From Patescibacteria group bacterium (lineage in GTDB: Bacteria > Patescibacteriota > UBA1384 > 2-12-FULL-50-11): 43,247 nt of DNA. This document shows positions 9,218 to 16,822 of the stretch, in pieces. The notes beneath the pieces were generated by a model. The model was not told the DNA's origin and searched no databases. It saw only the letters and a program-made list of their open reading frames with translations. A program made the position numbers and the translations under genes. How positions within the stretch are numbered: position 1 is the first letter of the stretch; every line of letters starts with the position of its first letter. The DNA lies in contig JALHMV010000005.1 in NCBI GenBank assembly GCA_022843855.1, positions 1-43,247 on the forward strand, written 5' to 3'.

Positions 9218-9246
9218 TGGCTGGTCGGGGAGTGCCTGACCAGCCA
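9218..9246 (-). promoter_or_regulatory. Intercistronic hairpin between GNAT and AspA-like genes
   Basis: TGGCTGGTC(9218-9226)/GACCAGCCA(9238-9246), 9-bp perfect stem; no U-tract follows. Confidence 0.5.
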
Positions 9247-9247
9247 G

Positions 9248-9898
9248 TTAGGATCGCATTCCAATGATGACATATCCGTCCCCTTTGCCGAGCTGGCGAA
9301 AGAGCTGATTGACATCATCGCTTCGGCACGAGATTGAGTCTCCATAGAGGCCATTCCCATATGCCCCCCGGACAATCAGCATCGGGGGATCACTGATTGG
9401 CTTCCCGCCAATTAGCTCAAGGACCTCCGAGGCTGTCTCGAAGATCTCCGTCGGTACTTCCTTGCCATCGACTCCGGGGTAGATTCGGTCAAAGATTCCG
9501 GTGGACCTGATGCCTTGATAGACGCGAGGATTTTGTGTCCTTACGACCATCGCCTCTGAGTCTGCGTGCAGGCACTCGCGGATAAGCCGTTTGTATAGGC
9601 CTTTTCCCTGATGGTTCGGGTCAACGATTGTCCCAACCCGATATGTGATCTTGATCCTCTCAAGGATTAGCTGGCGAATGCCGGCAAATCCTATGATTTT
9701 CTCGTTGTCATCGAAGGCTACGACCAGCTCTTGGTCGGTTTCCGGAAGGCCGAACATGTGATCGGCAGTCTCCTGACGATCGACTCCTTGAAAGACTTGG
9801 CGCACCAGATCGAAGCCACCGTCGAGAAGAGTTTCTCGGCAGTGACCAGTAATATCTGACGCGACGTAACGACGAAGATTGATGTCTGTACTGTTCAT
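9248..9898 (-). CDS. GNAT family N-acetyltransferase
   Basis: GTIVDPNHQGKGLYKRLIREC matches the GNAT acetyl-CoA binding motif (V.P..QGKG...L). Confidence 0.82.
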   Translation of the reverse strand: MNSTDINLRRYVASDITGHCRETLLDGGFDLVRQVFQGVDRQETADHMFGLPETDQELVVAFDDNEKIIGFAGIRQLILERIKITYRVGTIVDPNHQGKGLYKRLIRECLHADSEAMVVRTQNPRVYQGIRSTGIFDRIYPGVDGKEVPTEIFETASEVLELIGGKPISDPPMLIVRGAYGNGLYGDSISCRSDDVNQLFRQLGKGDGYVIIGMRS

Positions 9899-9919
9899 GT
9901 CATCACCGATGTAGGGTAC

Positions 9920-9944
9920 GAAAAAACGTCCGGTGACCGGACGT
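9920..9944 (-). terminator. Intrinsic terminator inside the 5' leader of the GNAT/AspA operon (candidate attenuator)
   Basis: ACGTCCGG(9926-9933)-TGA-CCGGACGT(9937-9944) perfect 8-bp stem; minus strand continues into a T-tract (A-run on + at 9921-9926). No minus-strand gene lies upstream. Confidence 0.75.
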
Positions 9945-9948
9945 CTGT

Positions 9949-10024
9949 GAAATTCACGACAAACCTAGGTCACCTGCTGGGACTTGGATTGCGCCACCAC
10001 GCGTTTGCGATGGGTGTGAATTCC
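9949..10024 (-). ncRNA. Candidate cis-regulatory aptamer/attenuator domain
   Basis: Minus strand GGAATTCAC(10024-10016) pairs with GTGAATTTC(9957-9949), 9 bp with one G-U, closing a ~58-nt domain; inner GGTGACC (9974-9968) is complementary to GGTCACC in the terminator (9938-9932). Confidence 0.45.
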
Positions 10025-10033
10025 ATACCTGGA

Positions 10034-10062
10034 ATATTAATACCCAGTGAGTAGGGTGTCAA
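10034..10062 (-). promoter_or_regulatory. Sigma70-type promoter for the GNAT/AspA operon
   Basis: Minus strand TTGACA (10062-10057), 17-nt spacer, TAATAT (10039-10034). Confidence 0.7.
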
Positions 10063-10069
10063 CTGTTTC

Positions 10070-10098
10070 TTTACGTCAAAGAAGGGGTGAGATAGTCT
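10070..10098 (+). promoter_or_regulatory. Divergent promoter for the LuxI/FeeM-like gene
   Basis: TTTACG (10070-10075), 17-nt spacer, TAGTCT (10093-10098); ATG 7 nt downstream. Confidence 0.5.
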
Positions 10099-10105
10099 AA
10101 GGTCA

Positions 10106-10648
10106 ATGTTATTTCTTAAGGCTCGTCCGCGAGTCGAGCGCATTTTAGTCAGTGATGATATTTTCCATAAAGTCGCGCAGATGCGCTATCGAGTGTACTG
10201 CGAGGAAATGGGATTTCTCGAGAAGGACAAATACCCGAAGAAACTTGAGACCGATGAGTACGACGGCAGCTCGATCCATATTGCTGTACTAATTGGCCGT
10301 CGTTTGGCTGGATACGCTCGAGTGATTTTGCCGCGCAATGGGACCCTGCCGATCTTTGAGCACTTTGAGATTCCGCCGGAAGAGGATATTGACGCTTCCT
10401 GTGAGGTATCGCGTTTTATGATTTCTAAGCTTTACCGCCGTAAAACCGAGACGCGTCGGGAGATTTTCCGGCTTTTAGCCGAAGAGATATTGAAGGTTGT
10501 TGAAGAACATCAAGTGAAGAATATCTACGCAGTCGTTGAGGAGTGGCTTCTTAAGAGTCTTCACAAGCGAGGGTATATGTTCGAGGTTGTTGGCGAGGGG
10601 AAGGATTATATGGGCGCGATTACCTATCCGACGAGGCTGGAAAGATAG
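10106..10648 (+). CDS. LuxI/FeeM/exosortase-associated-type acyltransferase (autoinducer-synthase-like GNAT)
   Basis: MRYRVYCEEMGFL...LETDEYD...AGYARVILP...CEVSRFMISKLYRR reproduces the R-x-VYCEE-G, D-x2-D, R and E-x-SR core of LuxI-type synthases and PEP-CTERM/exosortase-associated acyltransferases. Confidence 0.72.
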   Translation: MLFLKARPRVERILVSDDIFHKVAQMRYRVYCEEMGFLEKDKYPKKLETDEYDGSSIHIAVLIGRRLAGYARVILPRNGTLPIFEHFEIPPEEDIDASCEVSRFMISKLYRRKTETRREIFRLLAEEILKVVEEHQVKNIYAVVEEWLLKSLHKRGYMFEVVGEGKDYMGAITYPTRLER

Positions 10649-10652
10649 ATGG

Positions 10653-10991
10653 ATGGAGGGAATCAATAGCCTAGTCTCTGAAAACATCACCACCGCTAAG
10701 GGATTCGGAGTCATTTACCTCATCACATTTGTGCCAGCATGGGTAGTTGTCTTCATGATAGGGAGAGAGGTTGCTCTTCAGAGAAGCGCTAAGGATCCGC
10801 ATTCGTCAAAGGCAAGGCTACGTAGCCTGATCGCGCTAGAGATTGCAATTCTTGCAGCACCATATATTTATGCCGTTACAGTTGTGCAGAGAGTTCCGTT
10901 CTTGGTTAAAGGCCTCCTGTTCCTACTGCTAATTCTTGTCTTAGTACGTATATACAAGAAGGAAGGGCAAAAGCATCAAGATGTTTTTTAA
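10653..10991 (+). CDS. Small membrane protein of unknown function
   Basis: MEGINSLVSENITTAKGFGVIYLITFVPAWVVVFMIG...LLFLLLILVLVRIYKKEG: predicted TM helices; 4 nt after the upstream stop and overlapping the downstream methyltransferase. Confidence 0.6.
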   Translation: MEGINSLVSENITTAKGFGVIYLITFVPAWVVVFMIGREVALQRSAKDPHSSKARLRSLIALEIAILAAPYIYAVTVVQRVPFLVKGLLFLLLILVLVRIYKKEGQKHQDVF

Positions 10992-11688
10992 GAAGTTCCT
11001 CTGGTCAATTTACTCCTTTTGTTACGACGTAATATTGTTTTCGGCACCGCACCGAGCAATGTTCAAGACCATATTGGAGAAGATAGATGGCGAGGGTTCG
11101 TCGTTAGTTCTAGATGTAGGGGCGGGAACGGGGAATCTTGAGTTTCTAGGTAGGAATAGAAGCGTTAAGTTTATTGCCACGGATTTCTCTAGGAGCATGC
11201 TAGCGATTCTTAGGCTTAAGAATCCCAACAGATCGAAAGTTGAGACAATTCTCTGGAACGTAAATTGTGAGCTGCCGGCAGGGGTGGTTCGTGTAGATGC
11301 TATTGTATGCGTTAACGTAATTTTTACGGTAACTGATCTGGAAAGATTTCTTAGGCAAATGTCAAAAACTCTTAAGGAAAGTGGGTCAATATTCATTGTT
11401 TCTCCGCGAAGCAGTTTTTCTATCAGGATGATAGCGAGTGAGCATGTCCGAATGACAATGGCTAGACCTTTCGGGATATTTATCTTGGCCATTCAGATAA
11501 TAGTTTTAGCCATCCCGTTACTGTTGCTGCTAGTGGTTAATCTACTTATCGAGACCCTTTTCTCCAGTGACCAGTACGTATATTTCTCCGAAGGAACCGT
11601 ACAGGACTTACTACAAAAACTTGGCTACTCCGTCACGGTTAACGACGTGCTAGCGGGTCAAGAATACATGGTGATCGGACGCCGCTAA
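10981..11688 (+). CDS. Class I SAM-dependent methyltransferase with C-terminal hydrophobic segment
   Basis: LVLDVGAGTGNLEFL (motif I), FIATDFSRSML; C-terminal FGIFILAIQIIVLAIPLLLLLVVNLLIETLF looks membrane-embedded. Confidence 0.8.
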   Translation: MFFKKFLWSIYSFCYDVILFSAPHRAMFKTILEKIDGEGSSLVLDVGAGTGNLEFLGRNRSVKFIATDFSRSMLAILRLKNPNRSKVETILWNVNCELPAGVVRVDAIVCVNVIFTVTDLERFLRQMSKTLKESGSIFIVSPRSSFSIRMIASEHVRMTMARPFGIFILAIQIIVLAIPLLLLLVVNLLIETLFSSDQYVYFSEGTVQDLLQKLGYSVTVNDVLAGQEYMVIGRR

Positions 11689-11712
11689 GCGACTCTGTTA
11701 GTATTTATCTAA

Positions 11713-13995
11713 ATGGGAGTTGATTTAGTTGTCTTAGTGCTTTCGAGCGCCCTTGTGCTGACATTGGGAATAACTGCTGTAAGTAATAGGGGTAGTAGCG
11801 CTCATAATCTCTACTTCTTTTTGACAACGTTGTCGATCGTCTTATGGATGGTGACGAACTACGGCGCAAATTCTATTCACGCTTTCACTCTGCTAGTCAA
11901 CAAACTTACTTTTGCTTCAGTTGTTACTGCCGCCTTTTTCCTAACACTGTTTGTACTATCGTTCCCGAAACAGTCAAGTGGCCCGCCTAAGGTGATTAAA
12001 TGGGTCTTTTGCCTGGCCACCATACTCGTACTTGCAGCGGTAGTGAGTACTGATCTCATAGTCAAGAGATACCTAGAAACGCCAACGGGCACAACAATTG
12101 AAACTGGCAAAGGGTTCTGGATTTTCCTCGCATACTTTATACCCGTTATGGTTGGTGCGCTTTCTCACTTAACTTTAAAGCGGAAAGTACTGTCACAGGG
12201 GGAGAGAAAGCAGGTCGATCTGATACTTTTTGGTGTTGGCCTAACGTTCGTGGCAGGGTTAGTCATGAATCTAATTTTGCCCCTTCTCTACGATTCAACT
12301 GTTTTCCTTACCTACACTCCTTACGGAACAGTTTTTTTAGTTGGGGCGATCTTCTATGCCATGATTGCACACGATCTATTTGAGCTTAGAACCTTAGGGG
12401 CTGGCCTCCTCGCATTCGCAATCAACATCGCATTGATTGCTCAAATCTTTGTTTCAAACAGCACCAGCGAGATGGTGCTTAAGATTGGAGTTGAGCTTAT
12501 CGTAGCGATCGGAAGCTACTCCCTTGTTAAGAACATCAATAAAGAAATATCTCGCCGGGAAGAGGTGGAGCGATTGGCGAAGGAGCGTATAGAAACATTG
12601 AAGGAGCTCGAGCAACGCAACAAGAACCTGGCCGCTCTGCAGAAAGTTTCCAAAATGGTTCTCAACCAGATCGAGATGAAGCCGATGATCCAAGCGATTC
12701 TGGACGAGATTCCGAAACAGTTTGATAACTGTACCGGCGCGCTTCTTAATCTTGTCCATGGTGGCCATATGGCTGCCTACGCGATCTCGACGAACGAGTT
12801 TACCAAGAAGGTCACAAGCCTCGTCGGCGACGATCTAGAGAAATACAGCTATCCTATCAAACCCGGCTTCAACCTTTTACACGACACGCTTATTAGCAAG
12901 CAGATTAAGGAGTCGACGAAACTCAGTGACTTCATCTGCCCCCCAATCACCAAGCCGGTGGCGGCGACGATCCAGACGTTAGTCGGAATTAAGTATACTC
13001 TGGCCGTTCCGTTGTTTGCCGGCAAAGAACCGCTCGGTGTGATGCTGTTCTCCTATCGCGTTCCCAAGAGTGAGCTGCTCGAAAAAGATCTTGATATGGC
13101 TGTGGCGATTTCGGACGAAACCAGCTTGGCCATTCAGCGCGCCTACGCCTTCCAGCAGCTTAAAGATGCCAACGAGTACCTGGCTGATCTGGATAAGCTG
13201 AAAGACGAATTTATCTCGATCGCTTCCCACGAACTCAATACACCGTTGGCAGCTGTCGAAGGCTATCTGTCGATGATTCTCGATGAGAACATGGGCAAGG
13301 TCGACGACAAGGCCCGAGTGTATCTAACCCGCGCCTACGACTCGAGTAAACGATTGGCGGAGCTGATTTTGGACTTGCTCAATGTTTCTCGCATCGAACA
13401 AGGCCGAATCAAGATGAAGTTTGCCAAGACTAACCTGTACGATTTGGCAGAGAGCGTTATGCACGAGCTTCAAGTAAAAGTTGACGCCAAGAAGCTGACT
13501 CTGAAACTGGAAGGCGATCGTAAGAGAGTACCGCAGACCTGGTGCGATCCCGATCGGATCCGCGAGGTGATTGTTAACCTGGTTGGTAACGCCATCAAGT
13601 ACACAGAAAAAGGCGGTATCCGAATGCGTATCAGCGAGGATGCCGGCCGTATCAAATTTGAAGTAATCGACACCGGTCGAGGTATCTCGGCCGAGGGCCA
13701 GAAGAAACTCTTCCAAAAGTTCTCTCAAGTTAAGCGAGAGATTGACGAGCAAAAAGGAACGGGCTTAGGCCTCTACATCAGCAAAAACTTTGTCGAACTC
13801 CATAAGGGTCGGATTTGGGTTGAGTCCGAAGAGGATAAGGGATCTGACTTTATCTTTGAGCTGCCGCTCCTGACCGAACCGCCAGAGAAGATCGAAGGGG
13901 CGATCCTGGAAGGGCCGTTGTCGGCGCCGCAGATTGAGCGGCGCAACCCGCTGGAAATACCGACGGCGATCAAAGAATCGGCTAAGAAAAATTAG
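11713..13995 (+). CDS. Sensor histidine kinase: N-terminal multi-TM (7TM-like) sensor, GAF, HisKA, HATPase_c
   Basis: Series of hydrophobic helices in about the first 270 aa; FISIASHELNTPL (H box), EVIVNLVGNAIKYTEKG (N box), DTGRGIS, GTGLGLYISK. Confidence 0.92.
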   Translation: MGVDLVVLVLSSALVLTLGITAVSNRGSSAHNLYFFLTTLSIVLWMVTNYGANSIHAFTLLVNKLTFASVVTAAFFLTLFVLSFPKQSSGPPKVIKWVFCLATILVLAAVVSTDLIVKRYLETPTGTTIETGKGFWIFLAYFIPVMVGALSHLTLKRKVLSQGERKQVDLILFGVGLTFVAGLVMNLILPLLYDSTVFLTYTPYGTVFLVGAIFYAMIAHDLFELRTLGAGLLAFAINIALIAQIFVSNSTSEMVLKIGVELIVAIGSYSLVKNINKEISRREEVERLAKERIETLKELEQRNKNLAALQKVSKMVLNQIEMKPMIQAILDEIPKQFDNCTGALLNLVHGGHMAAYAISTNEFTKKVTSLVGDDLEKYSYPIKPGFNLLHDTLISKQIKESTKLSDFICPPITKPVAATIQTLVGIKYTLAVPLFAGKEPLGVMLFSYRVPKSELLEKDLDMAVAISDETSLAIQRAYAFQQLKDANEYLADLDKLKDEFISIASHELNTPLAAVEGYLSMILDENMGKVDDKARVYLTRAYDSSKRLAELILDLLNVSRIEQGRIKMKFAKTNLYDLAESVMHELQVKVDAKKLTLKLEGDRKRVPQTWCDPDRIREVIVNLVGNAIKYTEKGGIRMRISEDAGRIKFEVIDTGRGISAEGQKKLFQKFSQVKREIDEQKGTGLGLYISKNFVELHKGRIWVESEEDKGSDFIFELPLLTEPPEKIEGAILEGPLSAPQIERRNPLEIPTAIKESAKKN

Positions 13996-14064
13996 ACTTA
14001 GCCCTAGTGCCGTTATCGACCATGGCGGCAGCAGAAACTTGTCGTTTAACATAGGTATTTAAGT

Positions 14065-14090
14065 ACGGCCCCGATGCCTATCGGGGCCGT
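14065..14090 (-). terminator. Strong hairpin downstream of the minus-strand microprotein ORF
   Basis: ACGGCCCCGAT-GCCT-ATCGGGGCCGT, 11-bp perfect stem; no clear U-tract; could also serve the upstream kinase gene. Confidence 0.5.
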
Positions 14091-14093
14091 GGG

Positions 14094-14204
14094 TCAGTCC
14101 TCTTCTTCAGAGTCTTCGTCAAGCAGACACTCGTCGCTGCCGCAATCATGGTAGCCCAGATCGCAGCGAACGCAATCACACTCGCAGGTTCCTGCTTCTG
14201 CCAA
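14094..14204 (-). CDS. 36-aa Cys-rich acidic microprotein
   Basis: TTG start preceded by GGAGG with 7-nt spacing; (M)AEAGTCECDCVRCDLGYHDCGSDECLLDEDSEEED*. Upstream TTGATT-N18-TATAGT promoter-like pair; downstream 11-bp hairpin. Below the ORF-track size cut-off. Confidence 0.5.
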   Translation of the reverse strand: MAEAGTCECDCVRCDLGYHDCGSDECLLDEDSEEED

Positions 14205-14267
14205 TCGGTTGCCTCCAGATGGATTAACGGTATTGTCGTACCGCCGCGGCCACTATACCATCACGAT

Positions 14268-14852
14268 ATGTTGCCAATCAATGATCGGCGTTTTATGACA
14301 CTATCCAGCAGAAAGACAGTTCCGTTACTCACGAAAGAAAAAATTCGACTTCTCGAGGCAGCTGATTGTCTGAATAGTATCGAAAAAGTCCGTCTTCTAG
14401 CCATACTGGCAGGCAAGCGTTGGCTGACTGAAGTGAGTATTCGCAAAGACGGAAGCAGCCACAACATTAGCGTGACAGATCTTCTGGATGATCTGGGTCT
14501 GGCCTGGATCGATGAGTGTTATACGAAGAAGGATGGCACAAGAGTCGATTGGATAGAGGTCGGAGCCAACGCAGCGGTGATCGAGTACATTACTCTGAAT
14601 CGCCATACCCTTAGTGTTTTGGAAGCTGGTGTTCTTTATGGCTATCCTGTTACAGCAGTATTGGCCGCCAGTGGCATTCTGAACGAAAAACGGAAGCGTG
14701 TTCGTGAGAAAACTACGGCCCAAAGATGTTTGGGGGGGATCTTCTCAAGCGACAATGAGAAGGATGAGGAGCGTTTCCTAGAAGAGCAGTGGCAGGCTCT
14801 ATCCCGGATCACTAAAGAGATAGTCTCGGAGGCGACGCTTCATTTGGGCTAG
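14268..14852 (+). CDS. Hypothetical protein (start likely MLPINDRRF or MTLSSRK; possible truncated gene)
   Basis: Open frame with coding-like composition; in-frame protein-like extension beyond the TAG (see findings). Confidence 0.5.
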   Translation: MLPINDRRFMTLSSRKTVPLLTKEKIRLLEAADCLNSIEKVRLLAILAGKRWLTEVSIRKDGSSHNISVTDLLDDLGLAWIDECYTKKDGTRVDWIEVGANAAVIEYITLNRHTLSVLEAGVLYGYPVTAVLAASGILNEKRKRVREKTTAQRCLGGIFSSDNEKDEERFLEEQWQALSRITKEIVSEATLHLG

Positions 14853-15040
14853 TTCATCCGCAGCGTTTATGCTGGACTAGATGAAGCCTGGAATGGTGAT
14901 CTGCTTTACGTCCACAAGCAGTGACGCGAAGCGTTAAACGCTGATGACATTCAGAGCGCATTGAGCTACTTAGTCGGCCAAACAAGCTAACCTCGAAGCT
15001 TTCTTGTATTTTTGTGCTGTTTTGTTACGGTTAACCCATA

Positions 15041-15475
15041 ATGTCTGAATCATTTAAGAGTATCTTGTTAGTTGACGATGACCTGACGCTGCGCGAGATG
15101 TATTCGGAGCGGCTCAAGGCGGAGGGATTTGTGGTCGAGATGGCCAGGGACGGAGAAGAGGCGCTCTCTAAGGCCGCCGAGATGCACCCCAATATTATTC
15201 TTCTCGATATCATGATGCCCAAGATCAACGGGCTCGATGTCTTAAAGAAGCTGCGCGAACAAGAAGAGACAAAAGCGATTCCGGTCATTGTTCTGACGGC
15301 CTTGATCCAGGATCGGGAAAAAATGGAGAGTATTACTCGCGGTGCTGATGACTATATCGTCAAATCTGAGACGATGCCCGGTGAGGTCATCCAAAAAGTC
15401 AAAGATCTCCTCGAGAGAGGTCCGAAACCTTCCGAGGGTACGACGGCCAATCCGCCGTCAGCTGCCGCTGCCTAG
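15041..15475 (+). CDS. Single-domain response regulator (CheY-like receiver)
   Basis: ILLVDDDLTLREMYSERL, IILLDIMMPKINGLDVL, VIVLTALIQDREK, GADDYIVKSE; no output domain. Confidence 0.92.
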   Translation: MSESFKSILLVDDDLTLREMYSERLKAEGFVVEMARDGEEALSKAAEMHPNIILLDIMMPKINGLDVLKKLREQEETKAIPVIVLTALIQDREKMESITRGADDYIVKSETMPGEVIQKVKDLLERGPKPSEGTTANPPSAAAA

Positions 15476-15502
15476 CTTGTCTTTGTGATACGATATCCGC
15501 AT

Positions 15503-16822
15503 ATGAACGGCTATATTCGTCTCCGAGGCGGCCGGCCGTTAGTCGGGGAGATCGCCCTGCGTGGGGCGAAAAATTCTGTACCAAAGTTAATGGTGGCCGC
15601 GCTTTTGACCGACGAGCCGTGCATCATTCGTGAAGTGCCGAAGATCGAGGATGTCGAAATCATGATGACGTTGTTTAAACGTATAGGAGTCGATGTTCAA
15701 GAATTACGTCCGGGTACTCTCCAGATCACCGCTCAGAAAATGCGTCAATTGGCCGACAGTGACTTGGGCGGAGTGACGGGCAGAAGTCGGATTCCAATCC
15801 TGATGTGCGGACCGCTGCTAACGCGTTTCGGCGAGGCACTCGTCGCGAAAGTCGGCGGCTGCGATATCGGACCGCGTCCAGTCAACTTTCATATTCAGGC
15901 ACTCTCGGAATTGGGCGCACGCTACGAGGAGAAAAACGATCGGGCGTTCTTTCGTGCGAAGAGGCTCAAGGGTGCGGCGGTAACGCTTGAATATCCAAGC
16001 GTCGGAGCGACCGAACAGGTTCTGTTAGCGAGCGTATTAGCCGATGGGGTGACCGAACTGCACAACGCCGCTGTTGAACCGGAGATAATGGATCTTATCT
16101 GTTTTCTTCAGAAGATGGGAGCGATTATTTCGGTAGATACCGATCGAGTGATTACGATCGAAGGAGTAAAGCGCCTCGGCGGGACGATCCATACGGCGAT
16201 TGTCGATCGGATCGAAACGGCATCGTGGGCGTGCGCCGCGCTCGGTACTAACGGAAAGATCTTTGTTCGTAACGCCGCACAGCAGGACATGTTAACGTTT
16301 CTGAATAAGTTCCGCCAGGTTGGCGGCGGTTTTCAAGTCACCCGAGACGGCATTACGTTTTTCCGGCAGCGGGAGAGGCTGGAACCGATCACCATCGAAA
16401 CCGATATCCACCCTGGCTTCATGACTGACTGGCAGCAGCCGTTTGTTGTCGCGCTCACTCAAGCGCACGGAAGTTCGTTGATCCGCGAGACGGTCTACGA
16501 AAGCCGGTTTGGCTACACTGACGCGTTAAACACTATGGGCGCGCAGATAGCGGTCATTAACGAACCGATCGAGGAGATACGGTCTAAATTTGGTCGGCGT
16601 AACTATCGCCAAAGCGCTCGCGTGACCGGACCGACTGCGCTTAGGGGCGCAACGATCAGCGTTCCCGATCTCCGCGCCGGGTTTTCCTACGTCATCGCTG
16701 CTCTCATCGCCGAAGGAGAGAGTCGTATTGAGAACTTTAACGTCCTCTCGCGTGGGTACGAACATCTCACTGCCAAGCTGCAGACACTTGGGGCTGAAGT
16801 ACTCGAAGTAAAGATCGACTAA
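15503..16822 (+). CDS. murA: UDP-N-acetylglucosamine 1-carboxyvinyltransferase
   Basis: MNGYIRLRGGRPLVGEIALRGAKNSVPKLMVAALLT; VGGCDIGPRPVNFHI keeps the catalytic Cys of the GGCxIGxRP loop. Confidence 0.93.
   Translation: MNGYIRLRGGRPLVGEIALRGAKNSVPKLMVAALLTDEPCIIREVPKIEDVEIMMTLFKRIGVDVQELRPGTLQITAQKMRQLADSDLGGVTGRSRIPILMCGPLLTRFGEALVAKVGGCDIGPRPVNFHIQALSELGARYEEKNDRAFFRAKRLKGAAVTLEYPSVGATEQVLLASVLADGVTELHNAAVEPEIMDLICFLQKMGAIISVDTDRVITIEGVKRLGGTIHTAIVDRIETASWACAALGTNGKIFVRNAAQQDMLTFLNKFRQVGGGFQVTRDGITFFRQRERLEPITIETDIHPGFMTDWQQPFVVALTQAHGSSLIRETVYESRFGYTDALNTMGAQIAVINEPIEEIRSKFGRRNYRQSARVTGPTALRGATISVPDLRAGFSYVIAALIAEGESRIENFNVLSRGYEHLTAKLQTLGAEVLEVKID

Noticed and set aside
9899-10024. T-box riboswitch for the GNAT/deacylase leader
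   Set aside because: The GTGGTGGC stretch is T-box-like, but the leader is short and I could not identify a specifier loop or the canonical AGGGTGGNACCGCG; left as an unassigned attenuator.
14922-14924. UGA recoding as Gly or Trp (alternative genetic code)
   Set aside because: UGA is used as the normal stop for ileS, plsC and others here, so the in-frame TGA is more likely a nonsense mutation.
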